A DNA stretch of 64,000 nucleotides from Paenibacillus_E sp052115445 (GTDB lineage Bacteria > Bacillota > Bacilli > Paenibacillales > NBRC-103111), in NCBI RefSeq assembly GCF_052115445.1, contig NZ_JBFRGR010000001.1, positions 248,001 to 312,000 on the forward strand. Direction: 5' to 3'. The notes below the pieces were generated by a model that was not told the origin of the DNA, did not search any database, and saw only the letters and a list, made by a program, of their open reading frames with translations. This document shows, piece by piece, positions 8,978-17,080 of the stretch; within the stretch, counting starts at the first letter, position 1; every line of letters begins with the position of its first letter. A program made the translations under genes and the position numbers.

Positions 8978-8983
8978 ATTATA
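8978..8983 (-). promoter_or_regulatory. Probable -10 element for panBCD
   Basis: A perfect TATAAT on the minus strand within TTTGGTATAATAG, with the preceding TTGG giving a weak extended -10 character. The -35 position holds no good match. The expected start near 8971 places the first leader hairpin at the very 5' end of the transcript. Confidence 0.5.
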
Positions 8984-9020
8984 CCAAAGCTTGCTTCTGG
9001 AGGATACCCTTTATCTCCCA

Positions 9021-9989
9021 CTACTTCAGTTCAATGTCTCCGGAATAAATTTTAACCCGTTCACCATTCGGGGTTATCACCGTCAAAGCACCTGTATCAT
9101 CCAACGAATCTGCGATACCTTCAATAAAGCCTGATGGTGTTGATGTCCGAATCGGTCTCTTCAGCGTGACACTTAAGGCTTCCCATAATAAACGAATTGG
9201 GGCAAATCCCTTTTCCATATAAAGGGCATACATATCCTCGAATTCCAAAAGAAAAGCTTGTACTAATCCCTCGCGTGAAACTTTTCCGCCGGACTCAATC
9301 GCTAAAGAAGTTGCAATCGAGCGCAGTTCTTCCGGATAATCCTCTTCTAACAAATTGACGCTGATGCCAATCCCCGCAATCACATACTTTAAGCGCTCGT
9401 CCTCGCCACTGCTTTCCAGCAAAATACCACTAACTTTCTTCCCATGTATAAGAAGATCATTAGGCCATTTGATGCCAATTTCAACTTGGCATACTTTCTG
9501 AATGGCACGACATAGAGCAACTGCACTAAGCAGAGTTAGCTGCGGCATGAAGTATACAGGAATACGCGGTGTAAGAATAAGACTCAGCCAGATCCCCTTA
9601 CCCGATGGAGAATGCCAGCTGCGCCCCATTCGGCCTCTACCTGCTGTCTGCCTCTCTGCGAGCACAATCGTGCCCTCAGGTGCTCCAGACGCGACCAGCT
9701 TATGTGCAATCGTTTGAGTAGAATCTACTTCATCATAAATGTGTACTTTTTGACCAAGCACTTTCGTTTTCATGCCATTCAATAACTCACTGACCTGCCA
9801 CTTCGCTGGCTTACTTATTAAACGATACCCTTTGCGTGAAGCCGCTTCAAAAGCGTAGCCCTCTGCACGAAGTTCCTCGATGTGCTTCCAGATCGCAGTA
9901 CGGCTCACACCTAAACGCCGACTGATTTCTGCTCCGGATACATAAGTTTCAGGAGTTTCCTCAAAAAGCTCTAAAATTCGTTCATTCAT
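9021..9989 (-). CDS. birA: Biotin-protein ligase / biotin operon repressor BirA
   Basis: A bifunctional 322-residue protein. An N-terminal winged helix (GAEISRRLGVSRTAIWKHIEE, residues about 19-39) precedes the ligase domain, which shows the biotinyl-AMP loop GRGRMGRSWHSP and KWPNDLL with the catalytic lysine. It attaches biotin to carboxylases and, with biotinyl-AMP bound, can repress biotin genes. In B. subtilis birA also adjoins panB and cca. No biotin genes are in this window, so its operator targets are elsewhere. Confidence 0.96.
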   Translation of the reverse strand: MNERILELFEETPETYVSGAEISRRLGVSRTAIWKHIEELRAEGYAFEAASRKGYRLISKPAKWQVSELLNGMKTKVLGQKVHIYDEVDSTQTIAHKLVASGAPEGTIVLAERQTAGRGRMGRSWHSPSGKGIWLSLILTPRIPVYFMPQLTLLSAVALCRAIQKVCQVEIGIKWPNDLLIHGKKVSGILLESSGEDERLKYVIAGIGISVNLLEEDYPEELRSIATSLAIESGGKVSREGLVQAFLLEFEDMYALYMEKGFAPIRLLWEALSVTLKRPIRTSTPSGFIEGIADSLDDTGALTVITPNGERVKIYSGDIELK

Positions 9990-10066
9990 ACGATTTCACT
10001 CGCAATCTTATAGTTTGATCTATAGCAGCGCAGGTGTGCGCTTGATTTCTAATATTAATTTAATAG

Positions 10067-10332
10067 TTCTAACTCGATAAACTAGCTAGTTCATGTGTAC
10101 AAGGTACATCTAATTCGACTAACTAGCTAATTCATGCGTACAAGGTACATCTAATTCGACTAACTAGCTAATTCATGTGTACAAGGTACATCTAATTCGA
10201 CTAACTAGCTACTTTATCCTTGCAAGATACCTATAACGCGACTTACTAGCTACTTCATGAACTACAAGATACCTCCAACTCGACTTACTAGCTACCTTAT
10301 GCTTATAAGATACTTTTACCCAAACTAGCTAC
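10067..10332. repeat. Tandem direct repeat, unit 41 bp, about seven copies
   Basis: The anchor ACTAGCTA/ACTAGCT recurs at 10081, 10122, 10163, 10204, 10245, 10287 and 10324, a spacing of 41, 41, 41, 41, 42 and 37 bases. Units 1 to 3 are nearly identical; units 4 to 6 are progressively diverged. Each good unit carries two small palindromes, one around TAGCTA and one of the form TGTAC-AAG-GTACA. The unit length is not a multiple of three and there is no open frame, so this is non-coding. It lies in the birA-cca gap. Confidence 0.9.
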
Positions 10333-10354
10333 CACACAACCACCAACTTTTTCA

Positions 10355-10545
10355 AATAACTGGATTTCATGTAGGTATTTTGAGTAAAAAAGCGCCCAAA
10401 TCAGGATTAGCTGGATTTAATGTAGTTAATTCCGAGGAATTCTTGCTTTTTCACTTGGAAGGCACTATTTAACTGGAGGTTCTCCAGTTAAATACAATTC
10501 TAAGCAACAATCACGAAAATTAAATGTAGTTTTTACAGTTATTCA
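10355..10545. repeat. Repeat-like intergenic element with a 12-bp perfect inverted repeat
   Basis: The core is ATTTAACTGGAG-GTT-CTCCAGTTAAAT at 10467-10493, a perfect 12-base inverted repeat. Around it the motif CTGGATTT(C/A)ATGTAG occurs twice (10360-10374, 10411-10425) and a related TTAAATGTAG appears at 10520-10529. The arrangement looks like a composite of short dispersed repeats rather than a gene; no reading frame or promoter is evident. The other parts of the 635-base gap (9990-10066 and 10546-10624) hold nothing I recognise. Confidence 0.55.
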
Positions 10546-10624
10546 ACTTCGTGAGTACAAGTGATCGAAAGTAAAAGCAATGGCTTCCCTATCCGCCACT
10601 CAAAAGAAAAACCGCACAGCGCTG

Positions 10625-11911
10625 CTACTTCGCAGCCTGCGCGGCGTAAATCAGAGCCTCGCGCTCATTCGGGATTTCCCCGAGAGCCGCTCGCTCGAGC
10701 AGATCCAGCAGCAGCCTGCCCATCCATGGGCCGGGCTGCCGATCAAGGGCCGCCGCCACATCCTGGCCGGATATGGCGAGTTCCTTCAGGCTGAAGCAAG
10801 GGACCTCCTTCAGCCAATCCTCCCCGCGCCTCAATAACTCCGGCGCCGTCTCAACCAAGAAGCGCGCCAAACCACCGCGCTTCCCCTCCACCGGCGGCAG
10901 CTCGCGCAGCAGCCGCAATAACGCGCGGGCTGCGGCTTCGCCGCGGCGCACCGCGCCAAGCTTCCAGACCCGCTCCAGCGGAGCCAGGTCATCCGCCTGG
11001 GCCTGCGCGGCAACAGCCTCGCGCAGGGCAAGAACTTCCGCGACCGCTGCGCCATCGGCGCGGGAGAACGTCAGCTCCTGGAGCGCCGCGCGGACGATGT
11101 CCGCTGGCACCTCCAGAAGCATCAGCAGCATTGCCCAGCGGTCATGCTGCCCCTCCAGCGCGCTGACAGCGTCCAGCGCGTCGTCCCAGGCGAGCCAGGC
11201 TTCAAAAGGCAGCGGAAGCTGCTTTTTGAGGTACGCCAGCAGGCCGCTCGCCAGCAGTAGCCGGACAGCCCGCGCAGGGGCTGGGCCTTCAACCATGCGC
11301 TGCAGCTCGCTGCGCACGCGCTCCATCGCGATATGGCGCAGCAATGGGGCATTCGCCAGCAGCGCTTGCCAAGTGCTAGCCTCGATCTCTAGACCGTAGG
11401 TCGAGGCGAAACGAATACAGCGAAGCATGCGCAGCGCATCTTCGCCAAAGCGCTCTTCCGCAATACCTACGCAGCGGAGCACGCCAGCGGCCAAATCCGC
11501 TTGCCCATCATAAGGATCCTGCAGAACACCAGCTACATCCATAGCCATCGCGTTCATCGTGAAATCCCTCCGCCTTAAATCCTCGGTTAAATCCGAAATA
11601 TAGGCAACAGAGGCAGGACGACGAAAACCTTCGTACGCTGCCTCCTTACGGAAGGTCGTTACCTCATAGGCTCCTTGAGCTATCAGAACGGTTACAGTGC
11701 CGTGTTGGAGTCCTGTTGGCACCGTCCTCTGAAAAATTTCAATAACCTGCTCTGGCAGCGCAGAGGTGGCGATATCAATGTCTTTGATTGGTCGTTCCAG
11801 TACAGCATCACGTACACAGCCACCGACATAATAGGCCTCATAACCAGCTTCCATGAGCGTCGTTAATACCTCCGAAGCACCTGGATCATTCATTCCCTTA
11901 CCTGCATCCAA
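10625..11911 (-). CDS. cca: CCA-adding tRNA nucleotidyltransferase
   Basis: This enzyme builds or repairs the CCA end of tRNAs, needed here because the tRNA gene in this window does not encode CCA. Class II motifs are clear: YYVGGCVRDAVLERPIKDID (residues about 27-46), RRDFTMNAMA, and EDALRMLRCIRFA. The TTG at 11911 has AGGAG seven bases upstream; this gives 428 residues. Codons for the C-terminal two thirds (about 10630-11480) are strikingly GC-rich and alanine/leucine/arginine-rich compared with all neighbours, while the N-terminal third is normal, suggesting a mosaic origin. Confidence 0.95.
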   Translation of the reverse strand: MDAGKGMNDPGASEVLTTLMEAGYEAYYVGGCVRDAVLERPIKDIDIATSALPEQVIEIFQRTVPTGLQHGTVTVLIAQGAYEVTTFRKEAAYEGFRRPASVAYISDLTEDLRRRDFTMNAMAMDVAGVLQDPYDGQADLAAGVLRCVGIAEERFGEDALRMLRCIRFASTYGLEIEASTWQALLANAPLLRHIAMERVRSELQRMVEGPAPARAVRLLLASGLLAYLKKQLPLPFEAWLAWDDALDAVSALEGQHDRWAMLLMLLEVPADIVRAALQELTFSRADGAAVAEVLALREAVAAQAQADDLAPLERVWKLGAVRRGEAAARALLRLLRELPPVEGKRGGLARFLVETAPELLRRGEDWLKEVPCFSLKELAISGQDVAAALDRQPGPWMGRLLLDLLERAALGEIPNEREALIYAAQAAK

Positions 11912-11938
11912 CTTAATTCTCCTATCCAGTTAGCATCC

Positions 11939-13111
11939 TTATTGACACGAAGATGCTGAAATGCGATGTGATTCAGGGAGTTCCCGTCCTAAAACGCGAT
12001 AGTAAATCTCCTCGTATTGAACAGTTGTAATATCGTTACAGAACGTATACCGCGCACGGTTCAAACAATTCTGTGCCATTTGTTCATACATCACTTGATT
12101 TTTCAACAGATTAATCGCATAGTCGGCCATTTGCTCCGTATCACCGACTTCGGCTAGAAACCCAGTTTCACCATGAGTAATCAACTCAGGAATTCCACCT
12201 GCATTGGATCCAATTGTTGGCACACCGCAAGCCATAGCTTCAAGTGCTACAAGTCCGAAGCTTTCTTTCTCAGAAGGAAGCAGCATGAGGTCTGCGAGTG
12301 AAATGACTTGAGCCACATCATCCTGCTTACCGCAGAACGTAACTTTATCCGTGAGACCCAATTCCTTCACCTTCGAAATCATTTTCGAAAGATCTGGACC
12401 TTCCCCAACAAACAATAGGCGAGATGGCACTTCCTTGCTAACCTTTGCGAAAATATCCACAACATCCTGTACGCGTTTCACTGGTCGGAAATTGGAAATA
12501 TGAATTAGGATTTTCTCATCTGGCCGCGCGAATTCGCCTCTTAGCTTCGATATATCTCGCGGGTAATACACCCGTTTATCTACAAAGTTATAAGTCAAAT
12601 CAATATCACGATCAATGGCTAGCAATTCCCGTGTTTCTTTGATGAGATCCTTGGAAACTGCCGTTACAGCATCACTTTCATTGATGGCATAACGGATAAG
12701 ATCCGAAATCGATTGATCTTGCCCTAATACAGTAATATCTGTTCCGTGAAGCGTAGTCACAACCTTGAGATTCGAACCTACCATTTGCTTTGCAAGCAAT
12801 GCACAAACGGCATGCGGAATCGCATAATGCACGTGGAGCAAATCAAGCTCTTCCATTTTGGCAACCTGAGCTAACTTACTAGCGAGCGATAAATCATATG
12901 GCGGATAGCGGAAGACATAATATTGGCTGACTTCCACTTCATGATAATAAATATTTTTATGAAATTTGCCTAATCGAAACGGCATGCTATGTGTAATAAA
13001 GTGAACCTCGTGCCCTTTTTCAGCTAGCAGCTTTCCAAGCTCAGTCGCTACTACACCTGATCCGCCAAGTGTTGGGTAACACGTAATACCAATTTTTAAT
13101 TTGTCTTTCAT
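11939..13111 (-). CDS. bshA: N-acetyl-alpha-D-glucosaminyl L-malate synthase
   Basis: A GT4-type glycosyltransferase that makes GlcNAc-malate, the first step of bacillithiol synthesis. Visible features are the N-terminal YPTLGGSGVVATELGKLLA loop, LHVHYAIPHA, and the C-terminal EKESFGLVALEAMACGVPT nucleotide-sugar motif. Length (390 residues) is near the family norm. The ATG has GAGGTG upstream. It follows bshB1 by 19 bases in an operon with mgsA and dapB, as in B. subtilis. Confidence 0.95.
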   Translation of the reverse strand: MKDKLKIGITCYPTLGGSGVVATELGKLLAEKGHEVHFITHSMPFRLGKFHKNIYYHEVEVSQYYVFRYPPYDLSLASKLAQVAKMEELDLLHVHYAIPHAVCALLAKQMVGSNLKVVTTLHGTDITVLGQDQSISDLIRYAINESDAVTAVSKDLIKETRELLAIDRDIDLTYNFVDKRVYYPRDISKLRGEFARPDEKILIHISNFRPVKRVQDVVDIFAKVSKEVPSRLLFVGEGPDLSKMISKVKELGLTDKVTFCGKQDDVAQVISLADLMLLPSEKESFGLVALEAMACGVPTIGSNAGGIPELITHGETGFLAEVGDTEQMADYAINLLKNQVMYEQMAQNCLNRARYTFCNDITTVQYEEIYYRVLGRELPESHRISASSCQ

Positions 13112-13130
13112 TTCTCACACCTCTTTCCGA

Positions 13131-13823
13131 TCAATCAAAATGTTCTATCACCAAGGGGAGTTTGGAAACGAACCCTTCCGCGTACGTCAGTTGACGCTTC
13201 TGACCCATGAGTCGATCACGAGCTTCTACACGTTCGACATAACCTTGATTGAGTGGCGTCGCAACGGTACCCGTACCCGTTACAAATTGTGACCGGTACG
13301 CACGCAGTGCTGCCATTTTGATATCATAAGTATTTGTTACATCTATGATTACATCAGCTTCATACACATCATTTATAAAATAAAAAAGTAGTTGCTCCAC
13401 ATTCACAGCTTCTGTGTCTGGCAAATATTTACGCAGCTTCGCATTAAAAACAGCTTCCTGCACAAGCTTTGAACATGCAATATGATCAGGGTGACGATCT
13501 TGCCAATACGGTGCGAACACAATGCGAGGACGAAACTTCCTGATGACTTGTGTAATCCGTTCGATATGATCTGCCGTGACAAATAACCCTCGATCTGGCA
13601 GTCCCAAATTCGTACGTGCTGCTACCCCTAGTATTTTCGCTGCTTCCGCTGCTTCTTCTAGTCTATTTTCCACCGTCCCATTTGAGGACATTTCGGCATA
13701 GGTCAATTCACAAAGCCCAACACGAAGTCCACGCTGCGTATGTTTGGCTATGGTTGCGCCCATCCCAATTTCAGCGTCGTCTGCATGGGCACCAAATATA
13801 AGAATATCTAATTGTTCACGCAT
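13131..13823 (-). CDS. bshB1: Bacillithiol biosynthesis deacetylase BshB1
   Basis: A PIG-L/LmbE-family zinc deacetylase that removes the acetyl group from GlcNAc-malate. The zinc motif FGAHADDAEIGMG is near the N-terminus and the second histidine cluster is QDRHPDHIAC. The ATG at 13823 directly follows the mgsA stop codon (13825-13827) and yields 230 residues, the usual size; a longer frame would overlap mgsA. Together with bshA this shows that the organism makes bacillithiol, although bshC is not in this window. Confidence 0.95.
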   Translation of the reverse strand: MREQLDILIFGAHADDAEIGMGATIAKHTQRGLRVGLCELTYAEMSSNGTVENRLEEAAEAAKILGVAARTNLGLPDRGLFVTADHIERITQVIRKFRPRIVFAPYWQDRHPDHIACSKLVQEAVFNAKLRKYLPDTEAVNVEQLLFYFINDVYEADVIIDVTNTYDIKMAALRAYRSQFVTGTGTVATPLNQGYVERVEARDRLMGQKRQLTYAEGFVSKLPLVIEHFD

Positions 13824-13824
13824 C

Positions 13825-14244
13825 TTATTCAATACCCGGCTTATATTTATGTACGAGTTCTCGCCAAGCAAAATCCCCACGATCCAACGCTCTTACAAGC
13901 AACTCAGCAGTCGCAATATTCGTAGCGCAAGGAATTCCCTGCACATCGCACAAACGAAGCAGAGCGATAATATCAGGCTCGTGTGGTTGAGCCATCAATG
14001 GATCACGCAAGAAGATGATCAAATCCATCTCATTTTCTGCAACCAGCGCCCCAATCTGCTGATCGCCACCAAGTGGCCCTGACATAAATCGATGAATATT
14101 CAATTTCGTATTTGCCATGATTCTCGTGCCTGTCGTGCCCGTTGCATATAGTTTGTGACCCTCGAAAACATGCTCATAAGCCGTTACGAAATTCACCATC
14201 TCATCTTTTTTTCGATCATGGGCAATAAGTGCAATGCTTAACAT
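13825..14244 (-). CDS. mgsA: Methylglyoxal synthase
   Basis: Converts dihydroxyacetone phosphate to methylglyoxal and phosphate, a bypass of lower glycolysis when phosphate is short. The 139-residue protein contains ALIAHDRKKDEMV, YATGTTGTRI, SGPLGGDQQIGALV and IIFLRDPL, covering the conserved active-site loops including the catalytic Asp in GGDQQIG. It lies between dapB and the bacillithiol genes; bacillithiol takes part in methylglyoxal detoxification in B. subtilis, which may explain the linkage. Confidence 0.96.
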   Translation of the reverse strand: MLSIALIAHDRKKDEMVNFVTAYEHVFEGHKLYATGTTGTRIMANTKLNIHRFMSGPLGGDQQIGALVAENEMDLIIFLRDPLMAQPHEPDIIALLRLCDVQGIPCATNIATAELLVRALDRGDFAWRELVHKYKPGIE

Positions 14245-14269
14245 CTGACTTCCACTCTCCTAGGGGTCT

Positions 14270-15073
14270 CTAATCTATAAAATGCTCAAAACCATAAATC
14301 ATTCCGGTATAGGTCATAACTTTACGAACCGCTATCGCTACACCTGGCATATAAGCTGCACGATCATAAGAGTCATGTCGAATTTTAAGCGCTTGACCTT
14401 GCTCGGCCATAATAACTTCTTGTTGTGCAAATACACCTGGCAGACGCACACTATGTATTCTGAATCCATTGTAATACCCACCACGGGAACCTTCAATTGT
14501 TTCTTCTTCTTTCGGATTACCTTGTTTAATTTCTTCACGAACTTCTGAAATGAGCTCCGCGGTTTTGACAGCTGTTCCGGAAGGGGCATCCAGCTTTTGA
14601 TCACCGTGATATTCGATAATCTCCAGATGCGGGAAATATTTCGAAGCTTGGGCTGCGAACCTCATCATGAGAATAGCTCCAATGGAGAAATTTGGTGCAA
14701 TTAATCCACCAATATTGTTGTCTCGGCATAGCATGTCCAAATCAGCAATAGCTTGAGGGGTGAATCCCGTTGTTCCCATCACGGGACGAATCCCTAAGCG
14801 AATTGCAAGATTGGTATGTGAAACCGCTGTTTGCGGTCCTGTAAAATCAACTAACACATCTGGTTTGGATTGGGTTAAAACCTTTTCGATGTCGTTACCC
14901 ATTAAAATCCCGCAGTCATCCATACCAACCATTCTTCCAAGATCAATGGGGCCGGAGGTACGACTTACTCCTGCTACTAACTCCATATCTGACTCACGCA
15001 GAACGGTCTTGACGACCTCCCGCCCCATTCTTCCACTTGCTCCGATAACTGCTACTCGAATTCTACGCTCCAT
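14270..15073 (-). CDS. dapB: 4-hydroxy-tetrahydrodipicolinate reductase
   Basis: An NAD(P)H-dependent step of lysine and diaminopimelate synthesis, needed for peptidoglycan and spore dipicolinate. The nucleotide loop VIGASGRMGREVV starts near residue 9, followed by DFTGPQT and GTTGFTPQ. The catalytic segment is EYHGDQKLDAPSGTAVKT; the catalytic His and Lys are kept, but the second His of the usual HH pair is Gly. AAGGAG precedes the ATG. It is followed by mgsA as in B. subtilis. Confidence 0.96.
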   Translation of the reverse strand: MERRIRVAVIGASGRMGREVVKTVLRESDMELVAGVSRTSGPIDLGRMVGMDDCGILMGNDIEKVLTQSKPDVLVDFTGPQTAVSHTNLAIRLGIRPVMGTTGFTPQAIADLDMLCRDNNIGGLIAPNFSIGAILMMRFAAQASKYFPHLEIIEYHGDQKLDAPSGTAVKTAELISEVREEIKQGNPKEEETIEGSRGGYYNGFRIHSVRLPGVFAQQEVIMAEQGQALKIRHDSYDRAAYMPGVAIAVRKVMTYTGMIYGFEHFID

Positions 15074-15089
15074 ATTGTGATGATCTCCT

Positions 15090-15614
15090 TTATCTATGTT
15101 TCGGGCCTATCTCTGATTCCATTTTGACCTTGTAGATCGTGGCATGCTGCTTTGCAAGCTCATTATTCGGTTCTAGACGTACAGCTTCCATAACGGTTTG
15201 TAAAGCTCTGGTATAATCCTTACGCATGGCGAAGGCTTCACCAAGAATAAGATAAGCTTCAATCGCTAGCGGATCAAGCACTATCGCTTCTTTTAGCAGA
15301 AATATAGCGCGCTCCGGATGAGCAGACGGATTCGTAAGCTGCCTTCTGGCTTGTTCGACAAGCTCACGTGCATTCAACACTTGCAAATGAAAGCGAAATG
15401 CCTCATTCGCTGGATCTAGATCAATCGCTTTTGATGCATGCTCCACCGCTTTGATTAGCTTATTACTTCTCGCAAAAGTAATGGAAAGTTTGTGATGATA
15501 GGCAGCATTGTTTGGTTCTTCAGCTATTGCTTTTTCAAACCATTCAATGGCCTTTTCAAAATCATGCCCAAGTATGGATTCGTATGCTTTTTGTATTTGC
15601 TTTTCTCCATTCAT
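15090..15614 (-). CDS. Tetratricopeptide repeat protein
   Basis: A 174-residue soluble TPR protein. At least three repeats are visible: AYESILGHDFEKAIEWFEKA, AEEPNNAAYHHKLSITFARS with NKLIKAVEHASKAIDLDP, and ILGEAFAMRKDYTRALQTVM near the C-terminus. The ATG at 15614 has AAGGAGG eight bases upstream. It sits between the MazG-type gene and dapB with short gaps, so it is probably in the same operon. B. subtilis has no TPR gene at this place. Function unknown. Confidence 0.75.
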   Translation of the reverse strand: MNGEKQIQKAYESILGHDFEKAIEWFEKAIAEEPNNAAYHHKLSITFARSNKLIKAVEHASKAIDLDPANEAFRFHLQVLNARELVEQARRQLTNPSAHPERAIFLLKEAIVLDPLAIEAYLILGEAFAMRKDYTRALQTVMEAVRLEPNNELAKQHATIYKVKMESEIGPKHR

Positions 15615-15678
15615 CTGCCCATCCTCCTTTGCCATTAACGGTTTTCCCGATTTATGGGGATGGTTTAGTTTATGAAGG

Positions 15679-16017
15679 TCAATTCGTTTCGGTGTTTATT
15701 TTAGTCCAACGCCCTGCATCACGGGTATTGAATTTATGCATGATTTTGTCATGCGCTTCGGTCAGATCAATGCCAAGTGAATTCGCAAAGCAGATCGTAA
15801 TGAATAAAATATCACCAAGCTCCAACTCGATTGAATTGTCCGCTTCTGTACTTTTTTTCGGTTTTTCACCGTAAGAATGATTCACCTCACGAGCTAATTC
15901 ACCAACTTCTTCAGACATTCTAGCCAGCATAGAAAGAGGACTGAAATATCCTTCTTTGAACTGGGAAATATAAGTATCAACCTCTTGTTGCAGGTCTTTA
16001 AGTGTACGTTCTGACAT
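15679..16017 (-). CDS. MazG-like nucleotide pyrophosphohydrolase (YpjD orthologue)
   Basis: A 112-residue single-domain MazG-type NTP pyrophosphohydrolase. It has the EExxE/ExxD metal-binding pattern in MSEEVGELAREVNH and IELELGDILFITICFANSLG, and ends with the conserved MHKFNTRDAGRW. The ATG at 16017 gives a start matching B. subtilis YpjD (MSxxTxKDxQxEVD) and has AAGG upstream; a GTG at 16044 with AAGGAGG is an alternative that would add nine residues. It is the first gene of the operon that runs to cca. Confidence 0.9.
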   Translation of the reverse strand: MSERTLKDLQQEVDTYISQFKEGYFSPLSMLARMSEEVGELAREVNHSYGEKPKKSTEADNSIELELGDILFITICFANSLGIDLTEAHDKIMHKFNTRDAGRWTKINTETN

Positions 16018-16060
16018 TGGCATCCTTCTTTCTATCCTCTTCACAAAGGTTATCCTCCTT

Positions 16061-16089
16061 ATGTTAAACTAAACGAGAAAAGTTGACAA
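16061..16089 (-). promoter_or_regulatory. Probable sigma-A promoter for the mazG-dapB-mgsA-bsh-cca operon
   Basis: On the minus strand TTGTCA is followed after 17 bases by TAACAT, 40-50 bases before the first gene. A TTGACA on the plus strand (16083-16088) overlaps the -35 and may belong to a divergent promoter for the yitT-type gene, although its -10 is poor. Confidence 0.4.
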
Positions 16090-16135
16090 ATTTTTTGTTA
16101 GACAAGGCAATCATTTTAGGCATGGAGGAATTCAG

Positions 16136-17008
16136 ATGATATTTAAAGAAAGGTTCCAAGATCAATTTCTCAATGTGTTGGGAATCTTGATTGGAACAGC
16201 GATTTATGCGTTTGGTTTGCATTATTTTGTCATATCGAATGAGCTAATGGAAGGCGGATTAACAGGCATATCTCTTTTGCTCAAATACGTGCTTAATGTG
16301 CCACCCTCCATCTCCACCCTCGTATTTAATATTCCTTTATTTTACTTAGGCTGGCGGAATTTTGGTAAGGGTCCCATGCTGTATACGATTTTCGGCGTCA
16401 TTTGCCTTTCATTGTTTCTATGGGTGATGGAATGGCTAATTCATATGGGATGGTTAGTACCTTTTCATACTACGCAAGACTATTTTCTAGCAACCCTTTA
16501 TGCTGGAATCACACTAGGCACGGGTCTTGGGCTTGTATTTCGATTCGGTGGAACAACAGGTGGTTCTGATATATTAGCTCGCATTGGTCATAAAAAGAGA
16601 GGCTGGAGTGTCGGACAAGTCATCCTTATCATTGATGTCGTCGTTATTGGCTCTTCTTTCATTTATCTCCCCAAAGAAAAGGTGCTCTATTCACTAGTAG
16701 CCGTATTCGTCACTTCACGGATTATTGATTACATATCAGAAGGCGCCTATGCAGCCAAAGCATTTACGATCATTAGTGAGCAGCCTAATGTACTAGCAGA
16801 ATCTATCACCAAAGTACTTGATCGCGGAGTAACGCTCTTCCCAGCACGAGGTGCCTATTCTGGAAACACGAAGGAAGTCGTTTATTGTGTCGTTTACCGG
16901 CATGAGACAAGACAATTACGAGAGTTAATTCACGCCGTTGATCCACGTGCTTTCATCATTGTTGGGGATGTTCATGAGGTCATCGGTGAGGGCTTTAAAA
17001 CAAATTGA
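16136..17008 (+). CDS. YitT family membrane protein (YpjC orthologue)
   Basis: A 290-residue protein with about five or six membrane segments in the first two thirds (for example LNVLGILIGTAIYAFGLHYF and FGVICLSLFLWVMEWL) and a soluble C-terminal DUF2179-like domain (AFTIISEQPNVLAESI to VGDVHEVIGEGF). The glycine-rich FRFGGTTGGSDILA segment is typical of YitT proteins. Biochemical role unknown. GGAGG lies five bases before the ATG. It is the only plus-strand gene in the central part of the window, matching ypjC next to ypjD in B. subtilis. Confidence 0.88.
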   Translation: MIFKERFQDQFLNVLGILIGTAIYAFGLHYFVISNELMEGGLTGISLLLKYVLNVPPSISTLVFNIPLFYLGWRNFGKGPMLYTIFGVICLSLFLWVMEWLIHMGWLVPFHTTQDYFLATLYAGITLGTGLGLVFRFGGTTGGSDILARIGHKKRGWSVGQVILIIDVVVIGSSFIYLPKEKVLYSLVAVFVTSRIIDYISEGAYAAKAFTIISEQPNVLAESITKVLDRGVTLFPARGAYSGNTKEVVYCVVYRHETRQLRELIHAVDPRAFIIVGDVHEVIGEGFKTN

Positions 17009-17030
17009 TTTGTTAGTTGAATAAAAATAA

Positions 17031-17080
17031 GAAAAAGTGGGTTAAACAGCTCAACCGAGCTTGCTTAATCCACTTTTTCT
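17031..17080. terminator. Bidirectional terminator between yitT-type gene and ypjB
   Basis: AAAAAGTGG and CCACTTTTT arms enclose an imperfect stem with an inner GCTC/GAGC hairpin; a T run follows on the plus strand and an A run precedes it. The two flanking genes converge here. Confidence 0.8.

Noticed and set aside
10773..11399. A 208-codon open frame on the plus strand opposite cca
   Set aside because: It is an artefact of the GC-rich cca sequence: serine/arginine/alanine-rich composition, no ribosome site and no family features, while the minus-strand frame is a clear CCA enzyme.
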